Below are positions 1 to 7,178 of a stretch of DNA of 64,000 nt, in pieces. The position numbers and the translations under genes are program-made. The stretch is taken from contig CBDFJZ010000008.1 in assembly GCA_965248675.1 (NCBI GenBank), positions 930,001 through 994,000 on the forward strand. Direction: 5' to 3'. The stretch is from UBA6627 sp965248675 (GTDB lineage: Bacteria > Chloroflexota > Dehalococcoidia > UBA2979). The notes under the pieces are model-generated. The model was not told the origin of the DNA, searched no databases, and saw only the letters and a list, made by a program, of their open reading frames with translations. Every line of letters begins with the position of its first letter. The stretch's first letter is position 1.

Positions 1-8
1 GATCACGA

Positions 9-848
9 CTAGTCGGCGTATGGCGCCTCGTTTTCCATGAGGCCGCGCCAGGCGGCGTCGGCGAAGCCGCCGTCGAGGTAGAGCGTCTGGCCGACGAGCA
101 TCGGGGCTTCGTCGGAGCAGAGCCAGGCGACGGTGGCGGCGATGTCCTCGGGAGCGACGTTGCGGCCGGCGGGGACGTGGGGGCGAACATTGTTCGCGAC
201 GTCCGCCTTGTAGGTGCGATCGCCCTCGGAGCCCTCAACCCAGCCAGCGGAGACGGCGTTGACGCGGATGCCGCGGGGGGCGAGCTCAACTGCGAGGTAC
301 ATCGTCAGCGAGTCGAGCGCGGCTTTGCTGACGCCGACCGCGGCGTAGTCCTTCATGTAGTGGTGCGCGCCCGGCGAGAGCAGATTCACGACGGCGCCGC
401 CGCCTCTCGACTCCATGAGCGGCGTGGCGAGCTGGACGGCGAGCCAGGGGCCGAACACGTTGACGTCCATCGTGCGGTGGAGGTGACCCTGGCGCTGCTG
501 GAGCGCCGGACGCGGTCGTTCGAGGCCACGCGCGGCGTTGTTGATCAGGATGTCGAGGCCGGCGGCGCCGCCCCCGGGGGTCCATTCCGCGAGCTCCTTG
601 AAGAGCGCACGCGACTCCTCCTCGTTGCCGACGTCCGCGCGCATCGCCTCAGCCTCGACGCCGAGGGCGCGGCACGCGGCGGCGGTGGCGGCGGCCGCCT
701 CCTCGGAGCGGGCGTAGGTGGCGATGACGTGGACGCCCTCGCGGGCGAGGCGGAGCGTGATCGCGCGCCCGATCCCTCGCGATCCGCCGATCACGAGGGC
801 GCGCTGGTCGCGTAGCGAGGCGTAGACGGGCGCCGCAGCATCGGCCAT
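9..848 (-). CDS. fabL: FabL-like enoyl-[ACP] reductase (SDR family)
   Basis: Short-chain dehydrogenase of 279 aa. The N-terminal Rossmann motif GGSRGIGRAI (about residues 21-30) binds NAD(P)H, and LINNAARG (101-108) is the SDR NNAG-type element. The active site reads Y168-x6-K175 (YAAVGVSK) instead of the usual YxxxK. The Yx6K spacing, the following segment with YLAVELAPRGIRVNAVSAG, and the closing GQTLYLDGG strongly resemble FabL, the third type of enoyl-ACP reductase, which reduces trans-2-enoyl-ACP in fatty acid synthesis. The start is the ATG at 846-848; a TACCCT box lies 6 nt upstream and no SD is seen, so translation is probably leaderless. It could be another Yx6K SDR with a different substrate; the family assignment is from recalled sequence similarity only. 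Confidence 0.75.
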   Translation of the reverse strand: MADAAAPVYASLRDQRALVIGGSRGIGRAITLRLAREGVHVIATYARSEEAAAATAAACRALGVEAEAMRADVGNEEESRALFKELAEWTPGGGAAGLDILINNAARGLERPRPALQQRQGHLHRTMDVNVFGPWLAVQLATPLMESRGGGAVVNLLSPGAHHYMKDYAAVGVSKAALDSLTMYLAVELAPRGIRVNAVSAGWVEGSEGDRTYKADVANNVRPHVPAGRNVAPEDIAATVAWLCSDEAPMLVGQTLYLDGGFADAAWRGLMENEAPYAD

Positions 849-854
849 TGCGAG

Positions 855-860
855 AGGGTA
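855..860 (-). promoter_or_regulatory. -10 box of leaderless promoter for the FabL-like gene
   Basis: TACCCT on the minus strand lies 6 nt before the ATG at 848. No SD lies between, so the transcript would start at or next to the A of the ATG. One of the TANNNT-N6-9-start arrangements seen across the window. Confidence 0.5.
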
Positions 861-868
861 GCGGGCGC

Positions 869-1465
869 TCAGTCGCTGGCGCGAACGGCGCGGTGCACGG
901 TGTGCACGCGGCTCTGCTTGACCTTCTCGTAGGTGGCGCACTGCTCCTCGATCACGCGTTGCACGAATTTCCGCATCCCGCTCAACGTGACGAGGTAGAG
1001 CCGGCCGCCGGGGCGCAGCCGCGCCCAGGCATCGGCAACGAAGAGCGTGGTCAGCTCGTTGCCGATCTTCGCCGGGAGGTTCGTCGCCACGACATCGAAC
1101 TCGCGATCCACGGGCACCGCGTCGAGGCCGTTCGAGGAGAGCACCTCGACGTTGGCGATCGCGTTCAGATCGAGGTTGGCCCGGGCGTAGTCGAGGGCGA
1201 CGAAGTCCTTGTCGACGAGTAGCGAGCGGCCCTCGGGCGCGAGACGGGCCAGCGTCAGTCCGATCGCCCCGTAGCCACAGCCGAGGTCGAGGCAGTCGTC
1301 GGTCGGGTTGACCTCGATCAGGTCGAGCAGGAGGCGGGTGCCGGCGTCGATCTCCCTTGGAGAGAACAGGCCCCACGTCGAGCGGAAGGTCAGCGCGTGG
1401 CCGCGGAGCGTGGCGCTGAACTCGAGGTCGGCGCGGAACGCGTCGAGGTCGGTGGCGTCGGTCAT
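869..1465 (-). CDS. class I SAM-dependent methyltransferase, RsmC/RlmG-like small domain
   Basis: 198-aa protein. LDLGCGYGAIG is the SAM-binding motif I, followed by an acidic LLVDKD loop and the motif ATNLPAKIG, which matches the NPPF-type substrate-base motif of the MTS family (RsmC, RlmG, PrmC). It is half the length of E. coli RsmC and corresponds to the catalytic domain only, as in many bacterial single-domain homologues, so it probably methylates a base in rRNA or another nucleic acid. The start ATG at 1463-1465 has a CACAAT sequence 6 nt upstream and no SD, consistent with a leaderless mRNA. The gene ends 20 bp before the FabL-like start in the same direction. The exact target base cannot be told. 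Confidence 0.75.
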   Translation of the reverse strand: MTDATDLDAFRADLEFSATLRGHALTFRSTWGLFSPREIDAGTRLLLDLIEVNPTDDCLDLGCGYGAIGLTLARLAPEGRSLLVDKDFVALDYARANLDLNAIANVEVLSSNGLDAVPVDREFDVVATNLPAKIGNELTTLFVADAWARLRPGGRLYLVTLSGMRKFVQRVIEEQCATYEKVKQSRVHTVHRAVRASD

Positions 1466-1483
1466 CGCTCTATTGTGACCGGC

Positions 1484-1972
1484 CTATGGCTGGGGAGCGG
1501 GCTGCAGTCCGAAGGGGCCCTTCGCCGGGTCGATCAGGACGCCGACGGCCCACTCGTAGCCGTCGGGATCGCGCACGATCACCTCGCGCCAGCCGTGGCC
1601 CTTATCGGCGGTGGGTACAGCGACGGTCGCGCCGTGCTCCCGCGCGCGGGCCTCGACGGCGTCGGGGTCGATGCCGAGCAGGCGGATCTGCGCGCCGAGA
1701 CCGCGCGCCTCGCCGGCGGCGAGCCGCGGGTACGAGGGGTGCTCGTCGTGGGTGTGGTCGGCGTGGAGCATCACCTCGGCGCTGTCGACGCGCACGGCGG
1801 CGAAGTCGACGTCCTGGTAGTGCACCTCGGCCTCGAAGACATCGCGGTAGAAGGCGGCCGAACGCTCGGTGTCGGCGACGATCAGGTTGAGCGAGAGCGC
1901 GGGCAGCAGGGCGCCGTAGCGGAAGCCGGGCATCCACGGCATCGTGCCGTCCGGGCGCTTGCGCGTACCCAT
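1484..1972 (-). CDS. VOC-family (glyoxalase/bleomycin resistance fold) protein
   Basis: 162-aa single-domain protein. LNLIVADTERSAAFYRDVF is the classical first beta-alpha-beta unit of the vicinal oxygen chelate fold, and REVIVRDPDGYEWAVG is the closing unit with the usual RDPDG turn. VOC proteins bind a divalent metal and act as dioxygenases, glyoxalases or drug-binding proteins; the substrate cannot be predicted. The N-terminal stretch of about 25 residues before the domain is longer than usual. The ATG at 1970-1972 is preceded by a good SD (GGGAGG at 1979-1984, complement strand), supporting this start. It lies 18 bp upstream of the methyltransferase gene and 35 bp downstream of the aminotransferase stop, so the minus-strand block may be one transcription unit. 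Confidence 0.75.
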   Translation of the reverse strand: MGTRKRPDGTMPWMPGFRYGALLPALSLNLIVADTERSAAFYRDVFEAEVHYQDVDFAAVRVDSAEVMLHADHTHDEHPSYPRLAAGEARGLGAQIRLLGIDPDAVEARAREHGATVAVPTADKGHGWREVIVRDPDGYEWAVGVLIDPAKGPFGLQPAPQP

Positions 1973-2007
1973 CGGTGCCTCCCGGCTCCGGGCCTGCGAT
2001 CGCGGAG

Positions 2008-3288
2008 CTACGCAGCGCCCTCGGCGACGCGTGCGCAGGCCGTCGCGAGGCGGCGGGCCGCCTCGGGGATGTCGTCCAGGGCGATCCAGGAGAACGCCAT
2101 GCGGAGGTGCTCGCCGGGATCCTGGTGATCGGGGAAGAAGGCGTGGCCGTACGGGAAGGTGACGCCCTGCAGGATCGCCTCGCGCTGGACGTCGCGCGCG
2201 GTCAGGCCCTCCTGGAGCGTGGCCCAGAGGAAGAAACCGCCCTCGGGCTTACGGAACGTGAGATACGGCTCGCAGTACTCGTGGAGCGCGGACGTCAGGG
2301 CATCGAGCTTCTGCGAGTAGACCTGGCGCATGTGCTGGATGTGCTCGTCCAGGCGGCCGTCCGCCATGAAGTTGTAGATCATATGGTGCAGCAGCGGGCT
2401 GTTGCCCATCTCGAAGCGCATCCGCATCACGCGCTCGATGACGGCCGGCTCGGCGTGGACCCAGCCGACGCGGAGACCGGTCGCGATGATCTTCGAGAAG
2501 GTGCTGACCGTGATCAGACCCTGCACTCCGGCCAGCTCGGAGAGCGCGGTGGGGCTGTGCTCGGTGTAGACGAACTCGCCGTAGGCGTCGTCATCGAGAA
2601 TCAGCGCACCGTGGTTCGCGGCGAGACGGAGCAGCTCGTGTCGCCGCTCGAGCGACATCGAAGAGCCGACCGGGTTGTGGAAGTTGCTGATCGTGTAGAT
2701 CAGCTTCGCGCGCTTGCCCTGCGATTCGAGCTCGGCGAGGACGCGGGCGAGCTCGTTGGTGTCGAGGCCGTCCTCGTCCATGCCGACGGAGAGGATGTTC
2801 GCCTGGCTGCCACGAAAGGTGCGGAGCGTCCCGGAGAACGTGGGCGCCTCGGAGATGACGGTGTCGCCGGGGCTGAGGAATGCCGCACAAACGAGGTCGA
2901 TCGCGCCGGCGCTGCCGTTGGTGAGCAAAAAGTGGTCGGCGGTCACCGGCACGTGGCGGTCGCGTGTGTATCGCTCGGCAAGCGCCTCGCGGAGGGGCTC
3001 GTAGCCGGCGCCGCCGCCGTAGCGCAGCGGGCTGTCGTCGGGTACGTCGAGGGCGCGATCCATCGCGGCGAGCAGCTCTGCGCGGGGCAGCGTGTCGGGA
3101 TCGGGAATGCCGCCGCCGAGGCTAATCGGCGAGACCGGCGACTGGACGTTCGCCGGCATGCCCCAGTCGGTAGCGGACCCGGCGGTCAGGTGTTTCACGG
3201 CGTCGCTGGTGAGCTCGTCAAGGTCGTGCTCAGCCCAGAGACGCCCCAGCTCGTCGACGATGGTGTCGGCAACCGGTTCGACCGTCAC
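2008..3288 (-). CDS. PLP-dependent class I/II aminotransferase (2-aminoadipate/MocR-type fold), paralog A
   Basis: 426-aa fold-type I aminotransferase. YTISNFHNPVGSSMS is the conserved YxxPxFxNPxG substrate/cofactor loop; LILDDDAYGEF carries the Asp that contacts the PLP pyridine nitrogen; STFSKIIATGLRVGWV contains the Schiff-base lysine and the phosphate-binding Arg. The family includes LysN, ARO8-like and valine-pyruvate aminotransferases; the substrate cannot be assigned. No HTH domain precedes it, so it is an enzyme and not a MocR regulator. The start is GTG at 3286-3288, with AGGGA about 8 nt upstream. It is a close paralog of the gene at 3402-4634, separated by 113 bp containing alternative hairpins; the pair probably arose by tandem duplication. 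Confidence 0.85.
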   Translation of the reverse strand: MTVEPVADTIVDELGRLWAEHDLDELTSDAVKHLTAGSATDWGMPANVQSPVSPISLGGGIPDPDTLPRAELLAAMDRALDVPDDSPLRYGGGAGYEPLREALAERYTRDRHVPVTADHFLLTNGSAGAIDLVCAAFLSPGDTVISEAPTFSGTLRTFRGSQANILSVGMDEDGLDTNELARVLAELESQGKRAKLIYTISNFHNPVGSSMSLERRHELLRLAANHGALILDDDAYGEFVYTEHSPTALSELAGVQGLITVSTFSKIIATGLRVGWVHAEPAVIERVMRMRFEMGNSPLLHHMIYNFMADGRLDEHIQHMRQVYSQKLDALTSALHEYCEPYLTFRKPEGGFFLWATLQEGLTARDVQREAILQGVTFPYGHAFFPDHQDPGEHLRMAFSWIALDDIPEAARRLATACARVAEGAA

Positions 3289-3328
3289 GGCGGATTCCCT
3301 ACAGAAGTACAGGACTGGGGATCAAGAC

Positions 3329-3401
3329 GGAACGCCCCCATGCGGGGCGTTATCGAGCCATCGTATGGCGTTTCACAAATCAGCAGCAAGGGGGCGTTCC
3401 C
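3329..3401 (-). promoter_or_regulatory. two mutually exclusive hairpins between the aminotransferase paralogs
   Basis: Minus-strand reading. Segment A (3401-3390, GGGAACGCCCCC) can pair over 11 bp with segment C (3339-3329, GGGGGCGTTCC). Segment B (3351-3344, AACGCCCC) can pair over 8 bp with the same segment C across a 5-nt loop. A and B therefore compete for C. Segment A directly follows the upstream gene's stop. No U-run follows C, so this is not a standard intrinsic terminator. It may act as an attenuator, an mRNA-stabilising structure or a processing site. Seen directly; the role is inference. Confidence 0.45.
3360..3389 (-). promoter_or_regulatory. possible internal promoter for aminotransferase paralog A
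   Basis: On the minus strand TTGCTG (3389-3384) and TACGAT (3365-3360) are spaced by 18 bp. A start site about 7 nt further on would place the 8-bp hairpin (3351-3331) at the extreme 5' end of the mRNA. Only a transcript reading through from the upstream paralog would contain the segment able to form the longer 11-bp alternative. Confidence 0.35.
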
Positions 3402-4634
3402 TCATCGCGCCTGTTCGGCGACGACAGCCATCGCATCGCCGAGGCGCGCGATCGCCGCGCGCAGGTCGTCTGGCGGCAACGCCGAGAAGACGAGGCGCAG
3501 CGAGTGGTCTCCGTTATCGTCCGCGAAGTACATCGGTCCGGGCGTGACGGCGACGTCGCGAGCGATGGCCGCCTCGAATACGGCCTGCGCCGCCAGCGGA
3601 TCATTGAGGTGGAGCCAGAAGAAGAAGCCGCCACCCGGGGTGCGAAAGCGCGCGTAGGGCTCCGTGTGCTCGACGAGCGCGGCCGCGGCGGCGTCCCGCC
3701 GCTCGCGATAGATCGCCTGCAGCTGCTGGACGTGGACCTCGTAGTGCGCGGTTTCGAGGTACGTCAGCACGACGCGGTGGAGGAACGACGACGCGCCATT
3801 GTCGAAGCGCATGTGCACGAGCGCCGCGGTCACGTGCGGTTCGGCGAGCACCCACGCGACGCGCAGGCCGCTGGCGACCGTCTTCGAGAAGGTGCCGAGC
3901 CGGAGCACGCCTCGGCCCTCCGCGACGGCGAAGAGCGACGTCGGCGGCGGGCCGTCGATGTCGAGGCCGGCGTAAGCGTCGTCCTCCACGATCAGCGCGT
4001 GATGCTGCGCGGCGAGGTGGACGAGCGCTTCGCGCCGTTCGAGCGGGAGGGTCGCGCCCGTGGGATTGTCGTAGTTCGGCACGACGTAGATCAGCTTCGC
4101 CGGCGTGCCGGCCGCCGTAAGCGACGCGAGCGTGCCGGCGAGCACGTCGGTGTCGAGGCCGTCATCGTCCTGCGGCACGGTCACGATCCGCGCGCCACGG
4201 GCGCGGAAGGTGCGGATCGCGCCGGGGTAGGTCGGCGCGCCCATGATCACGGCGTCGCCCACGGCGAGGAACGTGAGCGCGATGTTCTGAAGGCCGTGCG
4301 CGGAGCCCGAGGTGAGCGTCACGGCCTCGGATCCGATCGCGAGGCCGGCCTTCGCGCCCTCGGTGCGGGCGATCCAGGCGCGGAGCGGCTCGTAGCCTTG
4401 CTGGCCGCCGTAGGTGAGCGCCGCACCGGGGTCTTCCTCGAGCACGGCCGTGGCGGCGGCGGCGAGCTGCCGGGCGGGCAGCGAGGCGCGGTCCGGAACG
4501 CCCGCGTTGAGGTCGTAGCGAAGCGGTGAGAGGGAGGTGTTCTTCGGGAGCTGGGAGACGATCGGCGCGAGCAGGCCGTCGAGCGAGGTGGCGCTCGGAT
4601 CGGGGCTCGAAAAAGCGGGCTCCTGATCGCTCAT
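3402..4634 (-). CDS. PLP-dependent class I/II aminotransferase, paralog B
   Basis: 410-aa paralog of the downstream gene. It shows the same landmarks: LTSGSAHGLQNIAL (cofactor phosphate region), YVVPNYDNPTGATLP, LIVEDDAYAGLDI and the PLP-lysine motif TFSKTVASGLRVAWV. The two proteins share domain order and spacing throughout. It probably uses a different amino donor or acceptor from paralog A, since both are intact, but the substrate cannot be read from sequence. The ATG at 4632-4634 has TAGGCT 9 nt upstream (4644-4649) and no SD, so the first gene of this minus-strand unit is probably translated from a leaderless mRNA. It is divergent from the enoyl-CoA hydratase-like gene, with 92 bp between starts. 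Confidence 0.85.
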   Translation of the reverse strand: MSDQEPAFSSPDPSATSLDGLLAPIVSQLPKNTSLSPLRYDLNAGVPDRASLPARQLAAAATAVLEEDPGAALTYGGQQGYEPLRAWIARTEGAKAGLAIGSEAVTLTSGSAHGLQNIALTFLAVGDAVIMGAPTYPGAIRTFRARGARIVTVPQDDDGLDTDVLAGTLASLTAAGTPAKLIYVVPNYDNPTGATLPLERREALVHLAAQHHALIVEDDAYAGLDIDGPPPTSLFAVAEGRGVLRLGTFSKTVASGLRVAWVLAEPHVTAALVHMRFDNGASSFLHRVVLTYLETAHYEVHVQQLQAIYRERRDAAAAALVEHTEPYARFRTPGGGFFFWLHLNDPLAAQAVFEAAIARDVAVTPGPMYFADDNGDHSLRLVFSALPPDDLRAAIARLGDAMAVVAEQAR

Positions 4635-4643
4635 GGTCGCGCC

Positions 4644-4649
4644 AGCCTA
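4644..4649 (-). promoter_or_regulatory. -10 box (TAGGCT) for the aminotransferase unit
   Basis: TAGGCT on the minus strand, 9 nt before the ATG at 4634. In the same divergent region, plus-strand TATCTT at 4687-4692 could be the -10 of the enoyl-CoA hydratase-like operon. Confidence 0.45.
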
Positions 4650-4726
4650 CGAGCGGCCTCGGGGGCCCACAACCGCGCGGGGACGGTATCTTCGGCAGCA
4701 GACGCGCACCCGAGAAGGCGGCAGCG

Positions 4727-5494
4727 ATGAGCGATGAGGTGCTGGTAACGAGTGTCGCGGACGGGATCGGCCGGCTGCGGCTGAATCGCGCCGACAAGCG
4801 CAACGCGATCAACGAGCCGCTGTCGCGCGCAATCCTCGAGGCGATGGAGCAGATGGACGCCGACGACGCGGTCCACGTGATCGTCATCGAGGGGACCGAC
4901 GGCTCGTTCTGCGCCGGCGCGGACATGGGCGAGGCGCTGGCCGCGGCGGAAGGCGGGGACCGGCGGTTCAACCCGTCGCGCGACGCGGCCGCGCGGGTGG
5001 CGTCCTCGGAGAAGCCGACGATCGCGAAGATCGACGGGCCTGCCTACGGCGCCGGAGCGCTGCTGGCATGCGGCTGCGATCTGCGCGTGATGTCGGATCG
5101 GTCGCGGATGCGATTCCCCGGCGCGGACTACGGCCTCGTGGTCGGAGCAGCAGCGCTGACGGTGCTGGTCGGGCCGGTGCTGGCGAAGGAGCTGATCTAC
5201 ACCTCGCGCGTCGTCGACGCCGAGGAGGCGCTGCGGATCGGGATCGCCAACCGCGTCGTCGCCGCCGACGACCTCGATGCCGAGGCGCTGGAGCTGGCGA
5301 CGGCGGTCGCGGCGGCTTCGCCGCTGGCGGCGCGCTGGGCAAAGCAGGTGATCAACGCTGCCGCCACCGGCGGCGACGCGATGGGGATCGAGGGTCAGGC
5401 CGACCTCGTGCTGCGCGGGGGCGCCGACCACATGGCGCGCTTCGCCACGGCGACCTCGCGGATCGTTGGGCGCTCCTCGGGAGGGTCGCGATGA
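4727..5494 (+). CDS. enoyl-CoA hydratase/isomerase superfamily protein
   Basis: 255-aa crotonase-fold protein. LNRADKRNAIN is the N-terminal CoA-binding signature; GSFCAGADM supplies the first oxyanion-hole NH; GPAYGAGALLACGCDLRV is the second conserved block with the central glycines. The region that holds the two catalytic glutamates of true hydratases reads FPGADYGLVVGAAALTVLVG, so neither canonical Glu is obvious. It may catalyse an isomerase, thioesterase or decarboxylase variant rather than hydration. The start ATG at 4727 is chosen because it begins the fold; longer in-frame extension runs antisense to the divergent gene. Its stop overlaps the next gene's start (ATGA), indicating translational coupling. 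First gene of a plus-strand operon running to about 8400. Confidence 0.8.
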   Translation: MSDEVLVTSVADGIGRLRLNRADKRNAINEPLSRAILEAMEQMDADDAVHVIVIEGTDGSFCAGADMGEALAAAEGGDRRFNPSRDAAARVASSEKPTIAKIDGPAYGAGALLACGCDLRVMSDRSRMRFPGADYGLVVGAAALTVLVGPVLAKELIYTSRVVDAEEALRIGIANRVVAADDLDAEALELATAVAAASPLAARWAKQVINAAATGGDAMGIEGQADLVLRGGADHMARFATATSRIVGRSSGGSR

Positions 5495-6036
5495 CCTCGG
5501 AAGTGGAGAGCGCGCGCGAACTGACCGAGGAGGAGCAGCGAGTTCGCGGCTACCTGGTCGGCCAGGCGGAGCAGCGCGACTGGATCGAGCTGTGGCCGCG
5601 CGCGATCGCCGTGCGCGGCGCGCTGCTGCAGGCGATCGACCAGGTCACCGAGGAGCAGGCCGACTGGTCGCCCGGCGATGAGCAGTGGAGCATCCGCCAG
5701 ATCGCCGAACACGTGCTTACTGCGTCGCGTCGCAACCTGCGGTTGATCGAGGACCTCGCGGCCGGCCGGCCCGAGGACGTGCGCGAGCCGGCGGCGCCGG
5801 CGAAGCTGCCAGGCTCGTTCGCCCGTCTACGGATTCACCTCGCCGAGCACTCCGTGAAGCTGGCGTCGCTGCCAGAGCGGCTGCCGCCGATGGTGAACCT
5901 GGAGATGACGTCGCCGCACGGGAACTTTGGTGAGCTGAACAGCCGCGCCTGGTTCCTCTTCAATCGCGTCCACGACACCGATCACCTTCAGCAGATCGAG
6001 GCGATCCAGGCCGCGGACGGCTACCCCGGTGCCTGA
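5491..6036 (+). CDS. DinB-like four-helix-bundle metalloprotein
   Basis: 181-aa DinB/YfiT-type protein. The metal-binding histidines are visible in QIAEHVLTASRRNL and in the C-terminal helix HDTDHLQQIEAIQ, the arrangement typical of the superfamily. DADWSP-like spacing (EQADWSPGDEQWSI) before the first His is also characteristic. Members are metal-dependent thiol transferases (bacillithiol or mycothiol S-transferases), isomerases or uncharacterised stress proteins; no specific activity can be given. It overlaps the previous gene by 4 bp (ATGA) and is followed by a short coupled ORF, then a thioredoxin-fold gene, a context compatible with thiol chemistry. Confidence 0.75.
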   Translation: MTSEVESARELTEEEQRVRGYLVGQAEQRDWIELWPRAIAVRGALLQAIDQVTEEQADWSPGDEQWSIRQIAEHVLTASRRNLRLIEDLAAGRPEDVREPAAPAKLPGSFARLRIHLAEHSVKLASLPERLPPMVNLEMTSPHGNFGELNSRAWFLFNRVHDTDHLQQIEAIQAADGYPGA

Positions 6037-6175
6037 CTCCGCGGACCTGGGCCCACGTGGCTTCGAGGAGCTAAACGCGCAGGAGGCTGACGCCGTCGCG
6101 CGGATGACCGAACGCGGGCCACGGATGGCAACAGTCGAAGCGGCTCATAAGCGAACCTGGCGGGGGTGCCGATGA
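6029..6175 (+). CDS. putative 48-aa small protein, translationally coupled
   Basis: Short ORF that opens with GTG at 6029-6031, overlapping the DinB-like stop by 8 bp, and closes with TGA at 6173-6175, which overlaps the next gene's ATG as ATGA. It fills the only gap in an otherwise continuous operon. The predicted product is charged and soluble (starts VPDSADLGPRGFEELNAQEA). I know of no family for it. It may be a real microprotein or just a coupling ORF that hands ribosomes to the thioredoxin-fold gene. Evidence is limited to position, double overlap and open frame. Confidence 0.35.
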   Translation: MPDSADLGPRGFEELNAQEADAVARMTERGPRMATVEAAHKRTWRGCR

Positions 6176-7176
6176 CTGAGGAAGAGCGAGGCCCGGTCTA
6201 CGCGCCGGAGCTCGAGGGCGGCGAGTGGCTGCAGGGCGATCCGGTCGCGATCCGCGGCTCGGGCAAACCGGTGCTGATCGACTTCTGGGACTACACCTGC
6301 GTGAACTGCCTGCGAACGCTGCCGTACGTGGCAGAGTGGCACCGACGCTACGCCGAACACGGACTGCAGATCGTTGGGGTGCACACGCCCGAGTTCTCGT
6401 TCGCGAAGAACCCGGAGCACGTGCGTCGCGCGATCGCGGCGCAGGCGATCGAATATCCGGTCGTCCTCGATGCCGACCTCAAGATCTGGCAGGCCTACGC
6501 GAACCGCTACTGGCCGGCCAAATACTTCATCAACGTCGAGGGCAAGATCCAGGCGCGGCACTACGGCGAGGGCAGCTACGCCGAGTCCGAGCAGCTGATC
6601 CAGGCGCTGCTCTCACAGCAAGAGGGCTTCGACGCGGCACTGCCGGCCGTGATGGAGCCGGTGCGCGAGGAGGACGCGACCGGCGCCGTTTGCTACCGCG
6701 TCACCCCGGAGCTGTACTGCGGCCTCGCCCGAGGAAACATCGGCAACATCTCTAACGTCACGCCGGACCAGCCGGCGACGTACGTCGACCCCGGCAAGCA
6801 CCTGGAGGGGACGCTCTACTTCGAGGGCGACTGGATTCTGCAGGCGGAGAGCGCCGCCCGCCCGTACGGGGCGAAGCAAACGAGTCGGATGCACCTCGAC
6901 TACATGGCCGCCGACCTGAACCTGGTACTACACCCGCCGATCACCGGCGAGACCGCCGAGCTGCGCGTGCTGCTGGATGGGGCGCCCGTGAGCGCTACCG
7001 CCGGAAGCGACGTGAGCGACGGCGCGGTACGTGTGGACGTGCCTCGGATGTACAATCTGGTCGCGGACGGCGACGTCGAGCGGCATTCGCTGACGCTCGA
7101 GACTGACGCGGACGGGCTGGCCGCCTTCGCGTTCACGTTCACCTCGTGTGTCGCACCCCCACCGGAGGAGAGCTAG
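6172..7176 (+). CDS. thioredoxin-fold (DipZ/TlpA-like) redox protein with C-terminal beta domain
   Basis: 334-aa protein. The thioredoxin-like domain has FWDYTCVNCLRTLPYV, a CxxC redox motif at C43/C46, followed by GVHTPEFSFAKNPEHVRRAI and YPVVLDADLKIWQAYANRYWPAKYFIN, the pattern of the periplasmic domain of DipZ-type proteins. The C-terminal half (from about residue 150) is a beta-rich domain that accompanies this thioredoxin domain in many homologues. No signal peptide or membrane span is visible, so it appears cytoplasmic, unlike DipZ. The ATG at 6172 follows a GGGGG SD-like run; an in-frame GTG at 6166 is an alternative start. It probably reduces or oxidises a protein or peroxide partner, which is not identifiable here. 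Confidence 0.75.
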   Translation: MTEEERGPVYAPELEGGEWLQGDPVAIRGSGKPVLIDFWDYTCVNCLRTLPYVAEWHRRYAEHGLQIVGVHTPEFSFAKNPEHVRRAIAAQAIEYPVVLDADLKIWQAYANRYWPAKYFINVEGKIQARHYGEGSYAESEQLIQALLSQQEGFDAALPAVMEPVREEDATGAVCYRVTPELYCGLARGNIGNISNVTPDQPATYVDPGKHLEGTLYFEGDWILQAESAARPYGAKQTSRMHLDYMAADLNLVLHPPITGETAELRVLLDGAPVSATAGSDVSDGAVRVDVPRMYNLVADGDVERHSLTLETDADGLAAFAFTFTSCVAPPPEES

Positions 7177-7178
7177 CC

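Noticed and set aside
2008..4634. MocR-type regulator pair
   Set aside because: Both proteins lack the N-terminal GntR-like HTH; they are enzymes only.
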